Shown here: positions 30,598 to 38,959 of the stretch, piece by piece | Numbering within the stretch: the stretch's first letter is position 1 | Layout of the letters: every line of letters begins with the position of its first letter | From: Pseudoduganella armeniaca | GTDB taxonomy: Bacteria > Pseudomonadota > Gammaproteobacteria > Burkholderiales > Burkholderiaceae_D | NCBI RefSeq assembly: GCF_003028855.1 | Contig: NZ_CP028324.1 | Coordinates: 682,001 to 746,000 of the forward strand | Reading direction: 5' to 3' | Length of the DNA: 64,000 bases | Translations under genes and position numbers: made by a program | The notes under the pieces: model-generated | What the model was told of the DNA's origin: nothing | Seen by the model: only the letters and a program-made list of their open reading frames with translations | Databases searched by the model: none

Positions 30598-30626
30598 AAA
30601 AAAAGCCGGGCTTGTGGCCCGGCCTT
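30598..30626 (-). terminator. Terminator of the dicarboxylate/glutamate symporter
   Basis: GCCGGGC/GCCCGGC with loop TTGTG. On the minus strand it is followed by seven T, 20 bases after the symporter stop. Confidence 0.85.
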
Positions 30627-30645
30627 CTGTTTGGCGAAACGCGGC

Positions 30646-31953
30646 TCAGCGCAGCGGCGCGGTGGCCGGGTCTTGCTTGACCGGCGTCGTCAGCTCGCCT
30701 TCCCACTTGGCCACGACGGCCGTCGCCACGCTGTTGCCGATCACGTTGGTCGCGGAGCGCGCCATGTCGAGGAAGTGGTCGATACTGAGCAGCAGCACCA
30801 GGCCGGCTTCCGGAATGTTGAACTGGGCCAGCGTGGCGGCGATGACGACCAGCGAGGCGCGCGGCACGCCGGCCATGCCCTTCGACGTCAGCATCAGCAC
30901 GGCCATCATGGAAATCTGCGTACCCATCGACAGCTCGATACCGTAAGCCTGCGCGATAAAGACGGCGGCGAAGGTGCAGTACATCATCGAGCCATCCAGG
31001 TTGAACGAATAACCGATCGGCAGCACGAACGCGGCGATGCGGTTGCGCACGCCGAAGCGCTCCAAGCCTTCCAGCGTTTTCGGGAACGCCGCTTCGGAGG
31101 AGGCGGTGGAGAAGGCCAGCAGGGTCGGGCCGCGCACTTCCGTCAGCAGCGCGAAGATGCGCGTGCCCAGGAACAGGAAGCCGGCCGCGATCAGCAGGCC
31201 CCACAGGATGGCGATACCGAGGTAGAACTCGGCCATGAAGAAGCCGTAGGTCTTCAGCACGCCCAGGCCTTCCTTGGCGATGATGCCGGAGACGGCGGCG
31301 AACACGGCGACCGGCGCGAATTGCATCACGTAGCCCGTCACCTTCAGCATGATGTGCGCGACGCCGTCGATCGCCTCGATCGTCGGCTCGGCCTTCTTGC
31401 CGACGGCCGCGGCGGCCAGGCCGAAGAACAGCGAGAACACGACGATCTGCAGGATCTCGTTCTTCGCCATGCCATCGACGATGGAGGACGGCACCAGGTG
31501 GGTGATGAAGTCCTTCAAGGTCAGGCTGCTGGTGGCCAGTTCCGCATGACCAGTGGCGGCCAGCGTGCCGGCCAGCATGTCGCCGGGGCGGAAGATATTC
31601 ACGAGGATCAGGCCGAGCGCCAGCGACATCACGGAAGCGATGAAGAACCAGCCCAGCGTCTTCAGGCCGATGCGGCCCACTTCGCCGGCGTCGCCCATGC
31701 GCGCGATGCCGACGACCAAAGTGGAGAACACCAGCGGCGCGATGATCATCTTGATCAGGCGCAGGAACAGCGTCGTGATCAGGGACATCGCGTCCGAATA
31801 CTTGGCCGGGGTCTCCAGCGAGGTATTCAACAGGTAGCCGGCCAGGATGCCCAGTGCCAGCGCGACCAGGATATACGTCGTCAGGCGGCTTTTCTTCTCC
31901 ACGGGGCGGTGCTCCCCATCGTGTTTGTCGTGCATATGGTGCGTATGGTCCAT
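30646..31953 (-). CDS. Dicarboxylate/amino acid:cation symporter (DAACS family)
   Basis: 435-residue inner-membrane symporter of the GltP/DctA group, which imports glutamate/aspartate or C4-dicarboxylates with protons or sodium. Family signatures: the hairpin-1 serine motif AFSTASSEAAFP, the TM7 block LPIGYSFNLDGSMMY, hairpin-2 GVPRASLVV, and TM8 DHFLDMARSATNVIGN with the Asp and Arg that hold acidic substrates. The start is at ATG 31953 after GGAG. The cytoplasmic N-terminus is unusual, with six His in the first 15 residues (DHTHHMHDKHDGEH). A long structured leader precedes it (32020-32111) and a terminator follows it. Confidence 0.92.
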   Translation of the reverse strand: MDHTHHMHDKHDGEHRPVEKKSRLTTYILVALALGILAGYLLNTSLETPAKYSDAMSLITTLFLRLIKMIIAPLVFSTLVVGIARMGDAGEVGRIGLKTLGWFFIASVMSLALGLILVNIFRPGDMLAGTLAATGHAELATSSLTLKDFITHLVPSSIVDGMAKNEILQIVVFSLFFGLAAAAVGKKAEPTIEAIDGVAHIMLKVTGYVMQFAPVAVFAAVSGIIAKEGLGVLKTYGFFMAEFYLGIAILWGLLIAAGFLFLGTRIFALLTEVRGPTLLAFSTASSEAAFPKTLEGLERFGVRNRIAAFVLPIGYSFNLDGSMMYCTFAAVFIAQAYGIELSMGTQISMMAVLMLTSKGMAGVPRASLVVIAATLAQFNIPEAGLVLLLSIDHFLDMARSATNVIGNSVATAVVAKWEGELTTPVKQDPATAPLR

Positions 31954-32019
31954 ATTTATCTCCGTGGTGGGGCCAGCGCCGCCGGGTGGGTGGCGTGGCC
32001 GGGTTGCCGCTACAATGCT

Positions 32020-32111
32020 AAAAAACCTCGCCAACCCTGCTGGCAAGCCGACCTGCGTGCACCGGTGCAACAGGATCGGACGGCGCCGGCGGCGGTATCC
32101 CGAGGTTTTTT
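32020..32111 (-). promoter_or_regulatory. Structured leader / attenuator candidate upstream of the symporter
   Basis: Closing stem AAAAAACCTCG/CGAGGTTTTTT (32020-32030 with 32101-32111) encloses two further helices: CCGACCTG with CAGG-A-TCGG (32048-32055/32071-32079) capped by the palindrome TGCACCGGTGCA, and GCCA/TGGC (32030-32033/32041-32044). The closing stem ends in a T-run on either strand. It lies between a strong minus-strand promoter (32182-32210) and the symporter start. It may be an attenuator, a riboswitch-like leader or a terminated small RNA. I recognise no known class. Confidence 0.5.
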
Positions 32112-32181
32112 GCTGCTATCTCCGCGCGTCCGATTGTGGATCGTTGCTAAAAGATAAGGCAATTTGATTAATAAGTCCCGC

Positions 32182-32210
32182 AGTATCCTTGTGGCTCAGG
32201 ACACTGTCAA
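32182..32210 (-). promoter_or_regulatory. Strong sigma70 promoter toward the symporter leader
   Basis: On the minus strand, TTGACA (32210-32205), 17-bp spacer, GATACT (32187-32182). The predicted transcript starts near 32175 and has about 220 bases of leader before the symporter ATG at 31953. Confidence 0.65.
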
Positions 32211-32262
32211 GCGACTGTGGACGCCCGTCCACAGCGCGCCGGGGCACCCGATACGGACAGCG

Positions 32263-32988
<726 letters not shown>

Positions 32989-33029
32989 CGGGAAGAGTAG
33001 AATGTCGCATCCGTTTTCCGAGAACCGCC

Positions 33030-34085
33030 ATGTCCCAACAACCCTACACCGCCCCTGATTCGATCACCATCATCCGCCCGGACGACTGGCACCTGCACCT
33101 GCGCGACGGCGCCACGATGGCGGCCGTGCTGCCGCACAGCGCGCGCCAGTTCGGCCGCGCCATCGTCATGCCGAACCTGAAGCCGCCCGTCACGACGGTG
33201 GCGCAGGCCGCCGCCTACCGCGACCGCATCCTGGCCGCGCTGCCGTCCGATCTGGCGTTCGAGCCGCTGATGACGCTGTACCTGACCAACAACACCAGCG
33301 CCGACGAGATCCGCCGCGCCGCCGAGAGCGATTTCATCCACGCGGTGAAGCTGTACCCGGCCGGCGCCACGACCAATTCGGACGCGGGCGTGACGGACCT
33401 GGTCAATTGCTACCCGGTGCTGGAAGTGATGCAGGAAGTCGGCTTGCCGTTCCTGGTGCACGGCGAAGTGACGGACCCGGAAGTCGACCTGTTCGACCGC
33501 GAAGCCGTCTTCATCGAGCGCATCATGCGCCCGCTGCGCCGCAATTTCCCGGCACTGAACATCGTCTTCGAGCACATCACCACCAAGGACGCGGCGCAGT
33601 ACGTGGCCGAGGCGGAAGGCCCGATCGCCGCGACGATCACGGCGCATCACCTGCTGTACAACCGCAACGAGATCTTCAAGGGCGGCATCCGTCCGCACTA
33701 TTACTGCCTGCCGGTACTGAAGCGCGAGGAACACCGCCTGGCGCTGGTGACGGCCGCCACCAGCGGCGACGAGCGTTTCTTCCTCGGCACCGACTCGGCG
33801 CCGCACGCGCAGGGCGCCAAGGAAGCGGCCTGCGGCTGCGCCGGCTGCTACACGGCGCTGCACGCGATGGAGCTGTACACGGAAGCCTTCGAGCGCGCCG
33901 GTGCGCTGGACAAGCTGGAAGCCTTCGCCAGCCTGAACGGCCCGCTGTTCTACGGCCTGGCGCCTAACGCAGATACGATCACGCTGAAGCGCGAGCAGTG
34001 GACCCTGCCGCAAACGCTGCCGTTCGGCGAGCAGGAACTGGTGCCGCTGAACGCTGGCGAAACCATCAACTGGAAAATGGTGTAA
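33030..34085 (+). CDS. pyrC: Dihydroorotase (class II)
   Basis: 351-residue enzyme of pyrimidine synthesis that cyclises carbamoyl-aspartate to dihydroorotate. The length matches E. coli PyrC (348). The binuclear zinc site is complete: His21 and His23 in [10 protein letters not shown], the carboxylated Lys107 in AVKLYPAG, His in LVHGE, His in FEHITT, and Asp in GTDSAPH. The loop [12 protein letters not shown] is present. It lies 41 bases after the ABC ATPase, and the next gene starts directly at its stop codon. Confidence 0.96.
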   Translation: MSQQPYTAPDSITIIRPDDWHLHLRDGATMAAVLPHSARQFGRAIVMPNLKPPVTTVAQAAAYRDRILAALPSDLAFEPLMTLYLTNNTSADEIRRAAESDFIHAVKLYPAGATTNSDAGVTDLVNCYPVLEVMQEVGLPFLVHGEVTDPEVDLFDREAVFIERIMRPLRRNFPALNIVFEHITTKDAAQYVAEAEGPIAATITAHHLLYNRNEIFKGGIRPHYYCLPVLKREEHRLALVTAATSGDERFFLGTDSAPHAQGAKEAACGCAGCYTALHAMELYTEAFERAGALDKLEAFASLNGPLFYGLAPNADTITLKREQWTLPQTLPFGEQELVPLNAGETINWKMV

Positions 34086-34895
34086 GTGTTCGGCACGATC
34101 GACTGGGCGCAGCCGTGGTACGCGTCCGTACGCGCCGCGGCCTCCCTGGCCGCGCAGCAGCACGCGGACGTGATCCCGGCGTTCAATGCACGCGCGGCGG
34201 CGCTGGGCCTGGTCAACCATGCCGGCCTGCCGCTGCGCTTCGTGCCGCAGGCCAGCCTGCCGGAGGGTACGGCGTACGAGGAGTTCATCGGCGCCACCGG
34301 CAATGTGCCCACGCGCGACAACCTGCACGACTTTTTCAACGGCCTGGTATGGCTGACGTTCCCGCTGGTGAAACGCCAGCTGAACGCATTGCAGGCCGCG
34401 CAGATCGCACGTGACGGCGTCGGCAAGTCGCGCGGCCCAGCCCGCGACGCGGCCACGATCTTCGACGAGAACGCCGCGCTGCTGGTGGTGCGGGACGATG
34501 CCGATGGCATCGCCCTGGTCGACGCGCTGCGCAACCACCAGTGGCGCGAGGCCTTCGTTGGGCGCGCGGCGCAGTTCGGGGACAGCGCGGAGGTCTGGCT
34601 GTTCGGCCACGCGTTGATGGAAAAGCTGGTCGCGCCGTACAAGGTGATCACAGCGCACACGCGCGTGGTGATGGCGCCGGCCGTGTACTTCACGTGGCCG
34701 TCGCCGCAACGGCAGGCCTGGCTGGACGAGCAGGTGGCAGGCCAATTGCAGCAGGAAGGGTTGAGCAACGCAGGATTCACGCCGCTGCCGGTGCTGGGCA
34801 TTCCCGGCTGGTGGCCGGCGCAGGATGACGCTTTTTATAACGACACCGCCGTGTTCCGCCCCAAGCGGCACACGCCCAAACAGGAGAACGCATGA
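34086..34895 (+). CDS. DUF3025 domain protein
   Basis: 269-residue protein with the conserved block NVPTRDNLHDFFNGLVWLTFP typical of DUF3025, and a second conserved block FGHALMEKLVAPYK. No signal peptide or membrane segment is seen, so it is probably cytoplasmic. The GTG start abuts the pyrC TAA stop without a gap, and the 3' end overlaps the following oxidoreductase by 4 bases (ATGA). The position suggests translational coupling with pyrC. No biochemical function is known to me. Confidence 0.85.
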   Translation: MFGTIDWAQPWYASVRAAASLAAQQHADVIPAFNARAAALGLVNHAGLPLRFVPQASLPEGTAYEEFIGATGNVPTRDNLHDFFNGLVWLTFPLVKRQLNALQAAQIARDGVGKSRGPARDAATIFDENAALLVVRDDADGIALVDALRNHQWREAFVGRAAQFGDSAEVWLFGHALMEKLVAPYKVITAHTRVVMAPAVYFTWPSPQRQAWLDEQVAGQLQQEGLSNAGFTPLPVLGIPGWWPAQDDAFYNDTAVFRPKRHTPKQENA

Positions 34896-35899
34896 CGCAG
34901 ACCAAAACCATCCGCTGGGGCATCCTCGGCACGGGCAAGATCGCCAAGGCCTTCGCCACCGCATTGAAGGACACGCCGGACGCCGTGCTCGCGGCCGTCG
35001 CGTCGCGCAGTGTTGATAGCGCTACCGCTTTCGTCACTGAATACGGCTCGCACGAGCTGACGAAAAGCCATGGCAGCTACCAGGCGCTGGCCGACGATCC
35101 GGACGTGGATGCGATCTACATCGCCACGCCGCACCCGATGCACCACGAGAACGCGCTGATGTGCCTGAACGCGGGCAAGGCGATCCTGGTCGAAAAGGCG
35201 TTTACGGTGAACCGCCGTGAAGCGGAGGAAATCGTCGCGCTGGCGCGCGCGAAAAAGCTGTTCGTCATGGAAGCCATGTGGACGCGCTTCCACCCCTCAC
35301 TGCTGGAAGCCAAGCGCATCGTCGCCAGCGGCGAGATTGGCACGGTGGCCACGATCCAGGCCGACCTGGGCTTCTACGCGGACGTGGGTCCCGAGCACCG
35401 CCTGTTCAACCCCGCGCTGGGCGGCGGCTCGCTGCTGGACTTGGGCATCTACCCGCTGTCGATCGCCACATATTTCCTGGGCCCAGTGCAGTCCGTGCAA
35501 GCCAGCGGCCAGATCGGCCCGACGGGCGTGGACGTGCAGGCCGTGTTCGCGCTGACGCACGAAAACGGCGGCCTGTCCGCCTGCAGCAGCAGCCTCTTGG
35601 CGCGCACGCCGGTCGAATGCACGATCTGCGGCAGCAAGGGCTTTATTCGCCTGCACAGCCGCTTCCACAACACCGAGGACCTGACGGTGGAACTGAACGA
35701 CGGCAGCCGCCGCGCCGTGCATGTGCCGCGCATCGGCAACGGCTATGCGCACGAGATCATCGAGGTCAATCGCTGCCTGCGCGAGGGGCTGCTGGAGAGT
35801 CCTGTCATGCCGCTGGATGAGACCTTGGCGCTGATGGGGGTGCTCGATGAGATGAGAAAGCAGATCGGCGTGACGTACGAGGCCGATCGGGTGGGGTAA
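34892..35899 (+). CDS. Gfo/Idh/MocA family oxidoreductase
   Basis: 335-residue NAD(P)-dependent sugar/diol dehydrogenase. The Rossmann motif GILGTGKIAKAF begins at residue 10. The conserved Glu101-Lys102 pair lies in LVEKAF, and the substrate-side motif DLGIYP is typical of the dimeric dihydrodiol dehydrogenase / glucose-fructose oxidoreductase branch. It overlaps the DUF3025 gene as ATGA and ends at a strong bidirectional hairpin. The substrate is unassigned. Confidence 0.9.
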   Translation: MTQTKTIRWGILGTGKIAKAFATALKDTPDAVLAAVASRSVDSATAFVTEYGSHELTKSHGSYQALADDPDVDAIYIATPHPMHHENALMCLNAGKAILVEKAFTVNRREAEEIVALARAKKLFVMEAMWTRFHPSLLEAKRIVASGEIGTVATIQADLGFYADVGPEHRLFNPALGGGSLLDLGIYPLSIATYFLGPVQSVQASGQIGPTGVDVQAVFALTHENGGLSACSSSLLARTPVECTICGSKGFIRLHSRFHNTEDLTVELNDGSRRAVHVPRIGNGYAHEIIEVNRCLREGLLESPVMPLDETLALMGVLDEMRKQIGVTYEADRVG

Positions 35900-35901
35900 G
35901 T

Positions 35902-35929
35902 AAAAGGGACAGCGCTTGCTGTCCCTTTT
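35902..35929. terminator. Bidirectional terminator
   Basis: AAAAGGGACAGC/GCTGTCCCTTTT with loop GCTT, between the converging oxidoreductase and PEP-CTERM genes. Both strands end in a T-run. Confidence 0.85.
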
Positions 35930-35948
35930 GTTATCTGCGCGGTGGTGC

Positions 35949-36386
35949 TTATTCGGCGGTCTTGCGGCGGCGGGCTACGCCCAGGATGCCGACGCCGGCC
36001 AGGAGCATGGCCCAAGTCGTGGGTTCGGGGACCAGCATCACGTCCCTGCCAGTCAAGGGGACAGTTCTAAAGCCGGAATAATTGCCATACTGATTCTCCA
36101 CGACGTCGTATGCCCCGCCGATAACGTTGGCGCGCCCGCCATCTTCGTTGAACTCACGACCGCTGCCGGCAGTCGCCCACGATTGCGACCCGTTGGGTCC
36201 GGAAGCAGCCGAGCTAAATAGCCAGTCTGGCGAACCATTGGGCCCGGAAACAGCAGAGGAAAGCAGCCATTCTTGTGACCCATTGGGTCCCGCAACAGCA
36301 AAGCCAAACTGCAGAAGATTATCCGCGTGCGCTGCGGGAGTCATGGCCGCGATGGCTAAGGCCAAACCAAGGATTTTCATTTTCAT
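35949..36386 (-). CDS. PEP-CTERM protein with three 15-residue tandem repeats
   Basis: 145 residues. The signal peptide MKMKILGLALAIAAMTPAAHA is followed by a short mature region and the exosortase sorting signal VPEPTTWAMLLAGVGILG with the basic end ARRRK. Residues 30-44, 45-59 and 60-74 are three copies of a unit with the pattern A-V/A-A/S-GPNGS-x-x-W-(L/A)-x-S/A-S/G. No enzymatic domain is visible. Such proteins are exported and linked to the envelope or extracellular matrix by an exosortase/EPS system encoded elsewhere. The start at 36386 has a second Met 6 bases on. Confidence 0.85.
   Translation of the reverse strand: MKMKILGLALAIAAMTPAAHADNLLQFGFAVAGPNGSQEWLLSSAVSGPNGSPDWLFSSAASGPNGSQSWATAGSGREFNEDGGRANVIGGAYDVVENQYGNYSGFRTVPLTGRDVMLVPEPTTWAMLLAGVGILGVARRRKTAE
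36165..36299 (-). repeat. Three 45-bp in-frame tandem repeats
   Basis: Encodes the GPNGS repeats of the PEP-CTERM protein. Each unit carries the TTGGGTCC or TTGGGCCC coding segment, and the units diverge at third positions. Confidence 0.75.
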
Positions 36387-36521
36387 CGATTCGCCTGAGT
36401 AGAGAGCGTTATGCTGCTGAAAACGTATAGCATATTGCTAGATTGTAATTTTTGCAAGGAGTACCAGCGGGCATATTTCGCTTCGAGTACACTGAAGCGC
36501 TCGTGATTGTCAGGAATCCCC

Positions 36522-37739
36522 ATGTTTATCGCCCACCGCGCCCCCAATCTGAAAACCGTCCTGCTCGCCACCGGCGTCATCCTGACCCTGGCCATGGGCG
36601 TGCGCCACGGCTTCGGCCTGTGGATGCAGCCGATCTCCCAGGCCAACGGCTGGAGCCGCGAGACCTATTCGCTGGCGATGGCCCTGCAGAACCTGATGTG
36701 GGGAGCGTTCGGGCCATTGGCCGGCATGGTGGCGGACCGTTTCGGCACCATGCGCGTCGTGCTGGTCGGTGCGTTCGCCTACATGGGCGGCCTGTTGTGG
36801 ATGGCGCTCGTCACGCAGCCGGCGCTGTTCGTGATCGGTTCCGGCATCCTGATCGGCCTTGGCCTCGCGTGCACGGCGTTCGGCGCCGTCAGCGGCATCA
36901 TTGGCCGCGCGGCGCCGCCGGAGCGGCGCTCGTGGGCCTTCGGTATCTCCGGCGCAGCCAGCTCGTTCGGCCAGTTCATGCTGATGCCCGTCGAGCAGAT
37001 GCTGATTTCGTCGGTCGGCTGGCAGACCGCGTTGTATATGCTGGCGGCCCTGGTCGTGTTCCTGATGGTGCCGATGTCGTTCCGGCTGCGCGAGCCGGCG
37101 CACGTCAAGGCGGCGGGGCATCATCAAAGCATCGGCGCCGCGCTGGGCGAAGCGCTGCGCAACCGCTCGTTCCTGCTGCTGGTGACGGGCTACTTCGTGT
37201 GCGGCTTCCAGCTGATCTTCATCGGCGTGCACCTGCCGGCCTACCTGAAGGACAAGGGCGTGCTCGATCCGCAGGTGGCCGTGACGGCGCTGGCGCTGAT
37301 CGGCCTGTTCAACATCTTCGGTTCGTACATGGCCGGCCAGCTGGGCGGCAAGGTGCCGAAGCGCTACCTGCTGTCGTTCATTTACTTTGCCCGCGCCGCC
37401 ATCATCGCGCTGTTCCTGCTGGCGCCCCTGTCGCCGCTGACGGTGTATATCTTCGCGGCGGCGATGGGCGTGCTGTGGCTGTCCACCGTGCCGCTGACGA
37501 ACGGCATCATCGCCGGCGTGTTCGGGCTGTCGCACATGTCGATGCTGGCCGGCCTGGTGTTCTTCTCGCACCAGATCGGCAGCTTCATCGGCGTGTGGCT
37601 GGGCGGCTACCTGTTCGACCTGCAGGGCAGCTACGATGTCGTGTGGGGCATCGCCATCGGCCTGGGTGTCGTGGCCGGCCTGGCCAACCTGCCGGTGGAC
37701 GAGCGCCCGCTGGTGCGCGGGCAGTTGAAGGCGGCCTGA
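36522..37739 (+). CDS. MFS transporter
   Basis: 405-residue major facilitator with 12 predicted membrane helices. The loop 2-3 motif GMVADRFGTMR matches MFS motif A. The layout and sequence (MGVRHGFGLWMQPISQANGWSRE at the N-terminus) are those of the oxalate/formate antiporter and monocarboxylate group, so an organic acid is the likely cargo, although this is inferred only from family resemblance. The ATG at 36522 follows AGGA; the in-frame TTG at 36507 is rejected. A 42-residue membrane peptide gene follows 1 base after its stop. Confidence 0.9.
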   Translation: MFIAHRAPNLKTVLLATGVILTLAMGVRHGFGLWMQPISQANGWSRETYSLAMALQNLMWGAFGPLAGMVADRFGTMRVVLVGAFAYMGGLLWMALVTQPALFVIGSGILIGLGLACTAFGAVSGIIGRAAPPERRSWAFGISGAASSFGQFMLMPVEQMLISSVGWQTALYMLAALVVFLMVPMSFRLREPAHVKAAGHHQSIGAALGEALRNRSFLLLVTGYFVCGFQLIFIGVHLPAYLKDKGVLDPQVAVTALALIGLFNIFGSYMAGQLGGKVPKRYLLSFIYFARAAIIALFLLAPLSPLTVYIFAAAMGVLWLSTVPLTNGIIAGVFGLSHMSMLAGLVFFSHQIGSFIGVWLGGYLFDLQGSYDVVWGIAIGLGVVAGLANLPVDERPLVRGQLKAA

Positions 37740-37740
37740 C

Positions 37741-37869
37741 GTGAACGAGCGGCTCAAGCGCCTGGCCTGGTGGCTGCTGATCGCCGTCGTGCTGGCGCTG
37801 TGCTTTGCCGCCTACCTGCGCCCGGCCTTCATGCTCGACCTGGCAAACCGGATCTACCTGTGCTTCTGA
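37741..37869 (+). CDS. Small single-span membrane protein (42 residues)
   Basis: GTG start 1 base after the MFS stop. The basic N-terminus VNERLKRL is followed by a membrane helix (AWWLLIAVVLALCFAAYL) and the tail ANRIYLCF. It resembles small proteins ending in ANRxWACF that occur in related Burkholderiales genomes. Its last 41 bases overlap the converging acyltransferase gene. It may be a subunit or stabiliser of the preceding transporter, but that is only position-based. Confidence 0.55.
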   Translation: MNERLKRLAWWLLIAVVLALCFAAYLRPAFMLDLANRIYLCF

Positions 37870-38950
37870 CCGGGCGCGCCAGCAGCCGCTGCACGCCCCA
37901 TGCCAGCAGCGCGCTGGCGGCCAGGAACAGCGCAAACAGCGGCAACCGCGCCGCGTAGCCGATTTCCGGCTTGCTGAACAGATTGCGCAGCAACGCCAGC
38001 ACGATGACGTGGAACAGGTACAGCTCATAGCTGTGCCGGCCCAGCCAACGCAGGGGCGCCAGCACGCGCGCGCTCGCCACGCTGGCGCCGTCGGCGTGGT
38101 GCGTCGTCACCAGCAGCACGGCGGCGGACAGTGCGATTAACGTGAATCCGAACACTTCGTGGCCGTGGATACCGCGCAGGTACAGGGCCACCAGCGCTAC
38201 GCCGGCGAGCCAGCGCAGCAGCCGCGCATGGCGCAGCGGCGCGCGCAGCCGGTGTGCCAGCAGTGCGGCCAGGCAGCCCAGCGCGATCGCATCGAAGCAC
38301 GCCAGGTAGCCGTACATGTAAAACAGCTCGTTGTCCGCGTGCGCCGCCCGGTACAGCGGACCCGCCACGATCAATGCCACGCCCAGGACCGCGAGCAGCC
38401 AGGTGCGGCGCAGCAGCAGCGCGGCCAGTGGCAGCGCCAGATAAAACATCTCTTCCACCGACAGCGACCAATAGACGTTCAGGCAGTAGTTGAAATAACC
38501 GGCTGACTGCATCAGCACGTTGTGCCAGAACGTCAGCACCGAGACCACGGCGGGCACGAAGAACGATACCGGCAACGCCGGATCGGCATCCGAATTGTCG
38601 AAGTAGGGCACGCCGGCGCAGCCCAGCGGCACGATGATCGCCAGTGCCAGCAGCAGGGGCGGCAGGATGCGGCGTGCCCGCGCCGCGTAAAACGCGCGCG
38701 CGTCGATGCGCCACAAGCTGCCCCACCGCGCCAGCGAATTGGTCGTGATCAGGAACCCGGAAATGACGAAGAACACGGTCACGCCGTAGTTGCCGTTCAG
38801 AGCCAGCGCACTGACGAACGCGGGGCCGAACAAGGTACCCAGCGGGCTGTCCTTCAGTCCAAAGGCCAGCGCGAAATGCAGCACCAGCACGCTGGCGATG
38901 GCGGCGCCACGCAGCAGGTCGATATGGGGGTTGCGGTGGGTACCGATCAT
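37829..38950 (-). CDS. Acyltransferase 3 family membrane protein (OafA/YrhL type)
   Basis: 373-residue integral membrane O-acyltransferase with about ten helices. The family-defining N-terminal motif HIDLLRGAAIASVLVLHFAL holds the conserved Arg and catalytic-type His. The VFFVISGFLIT and YWSLSVEEMFYL blocks follow. Such enzymes acetylate or succinylate surface polysaccharides or lipids. It starts 9 bases after the TonB receptor stop, so it is probably the last gene of the leftward operon, and its 3' end overlaps the small membrane protein gene. Confidence 0.9.
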   Translation of the reverse strand: MIGTHRNPHIDLLRGAAIASVLVLHFALAFGLKDSPLGTLFGPAFVSALALNGNYGVTVFFVISGFLITTNSLARWGSLWRIDARAFYAARARRILPPLLLALAIIVPLGCAGVPYFDNSDADPALPVSFFVPAVVSVLTFWHNVLMQSAGYFNYCLNVYWSLSVEEMFYLALPLAALLLRRTWLLAVLGVALIVAGPLYRAAHADNELFYMYGYLACFDAIALGCLAALLAHRLRAPLRHARLLRWLAGVALVALYLRGIHGHEVFGFTLIALSAAVLLVTTHHADGASVASARVLAPLRWLGRHSYELYLFHVIVLALLRNLFSKPEIGYAARLPLFALFLAASALLAWGVQRLLARPVRSTGRSGLPGRA

Positions 38951-38959
38951 CGTGGTCTC

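Noticed and set aside
32164..32262. TTG-initiated N-terminal extension of the ABC ATPase
   Set aside because: It overlaps the strong opposing promoter and is not part of the family; [12 protein letters not shown] at 32263 is canonical.
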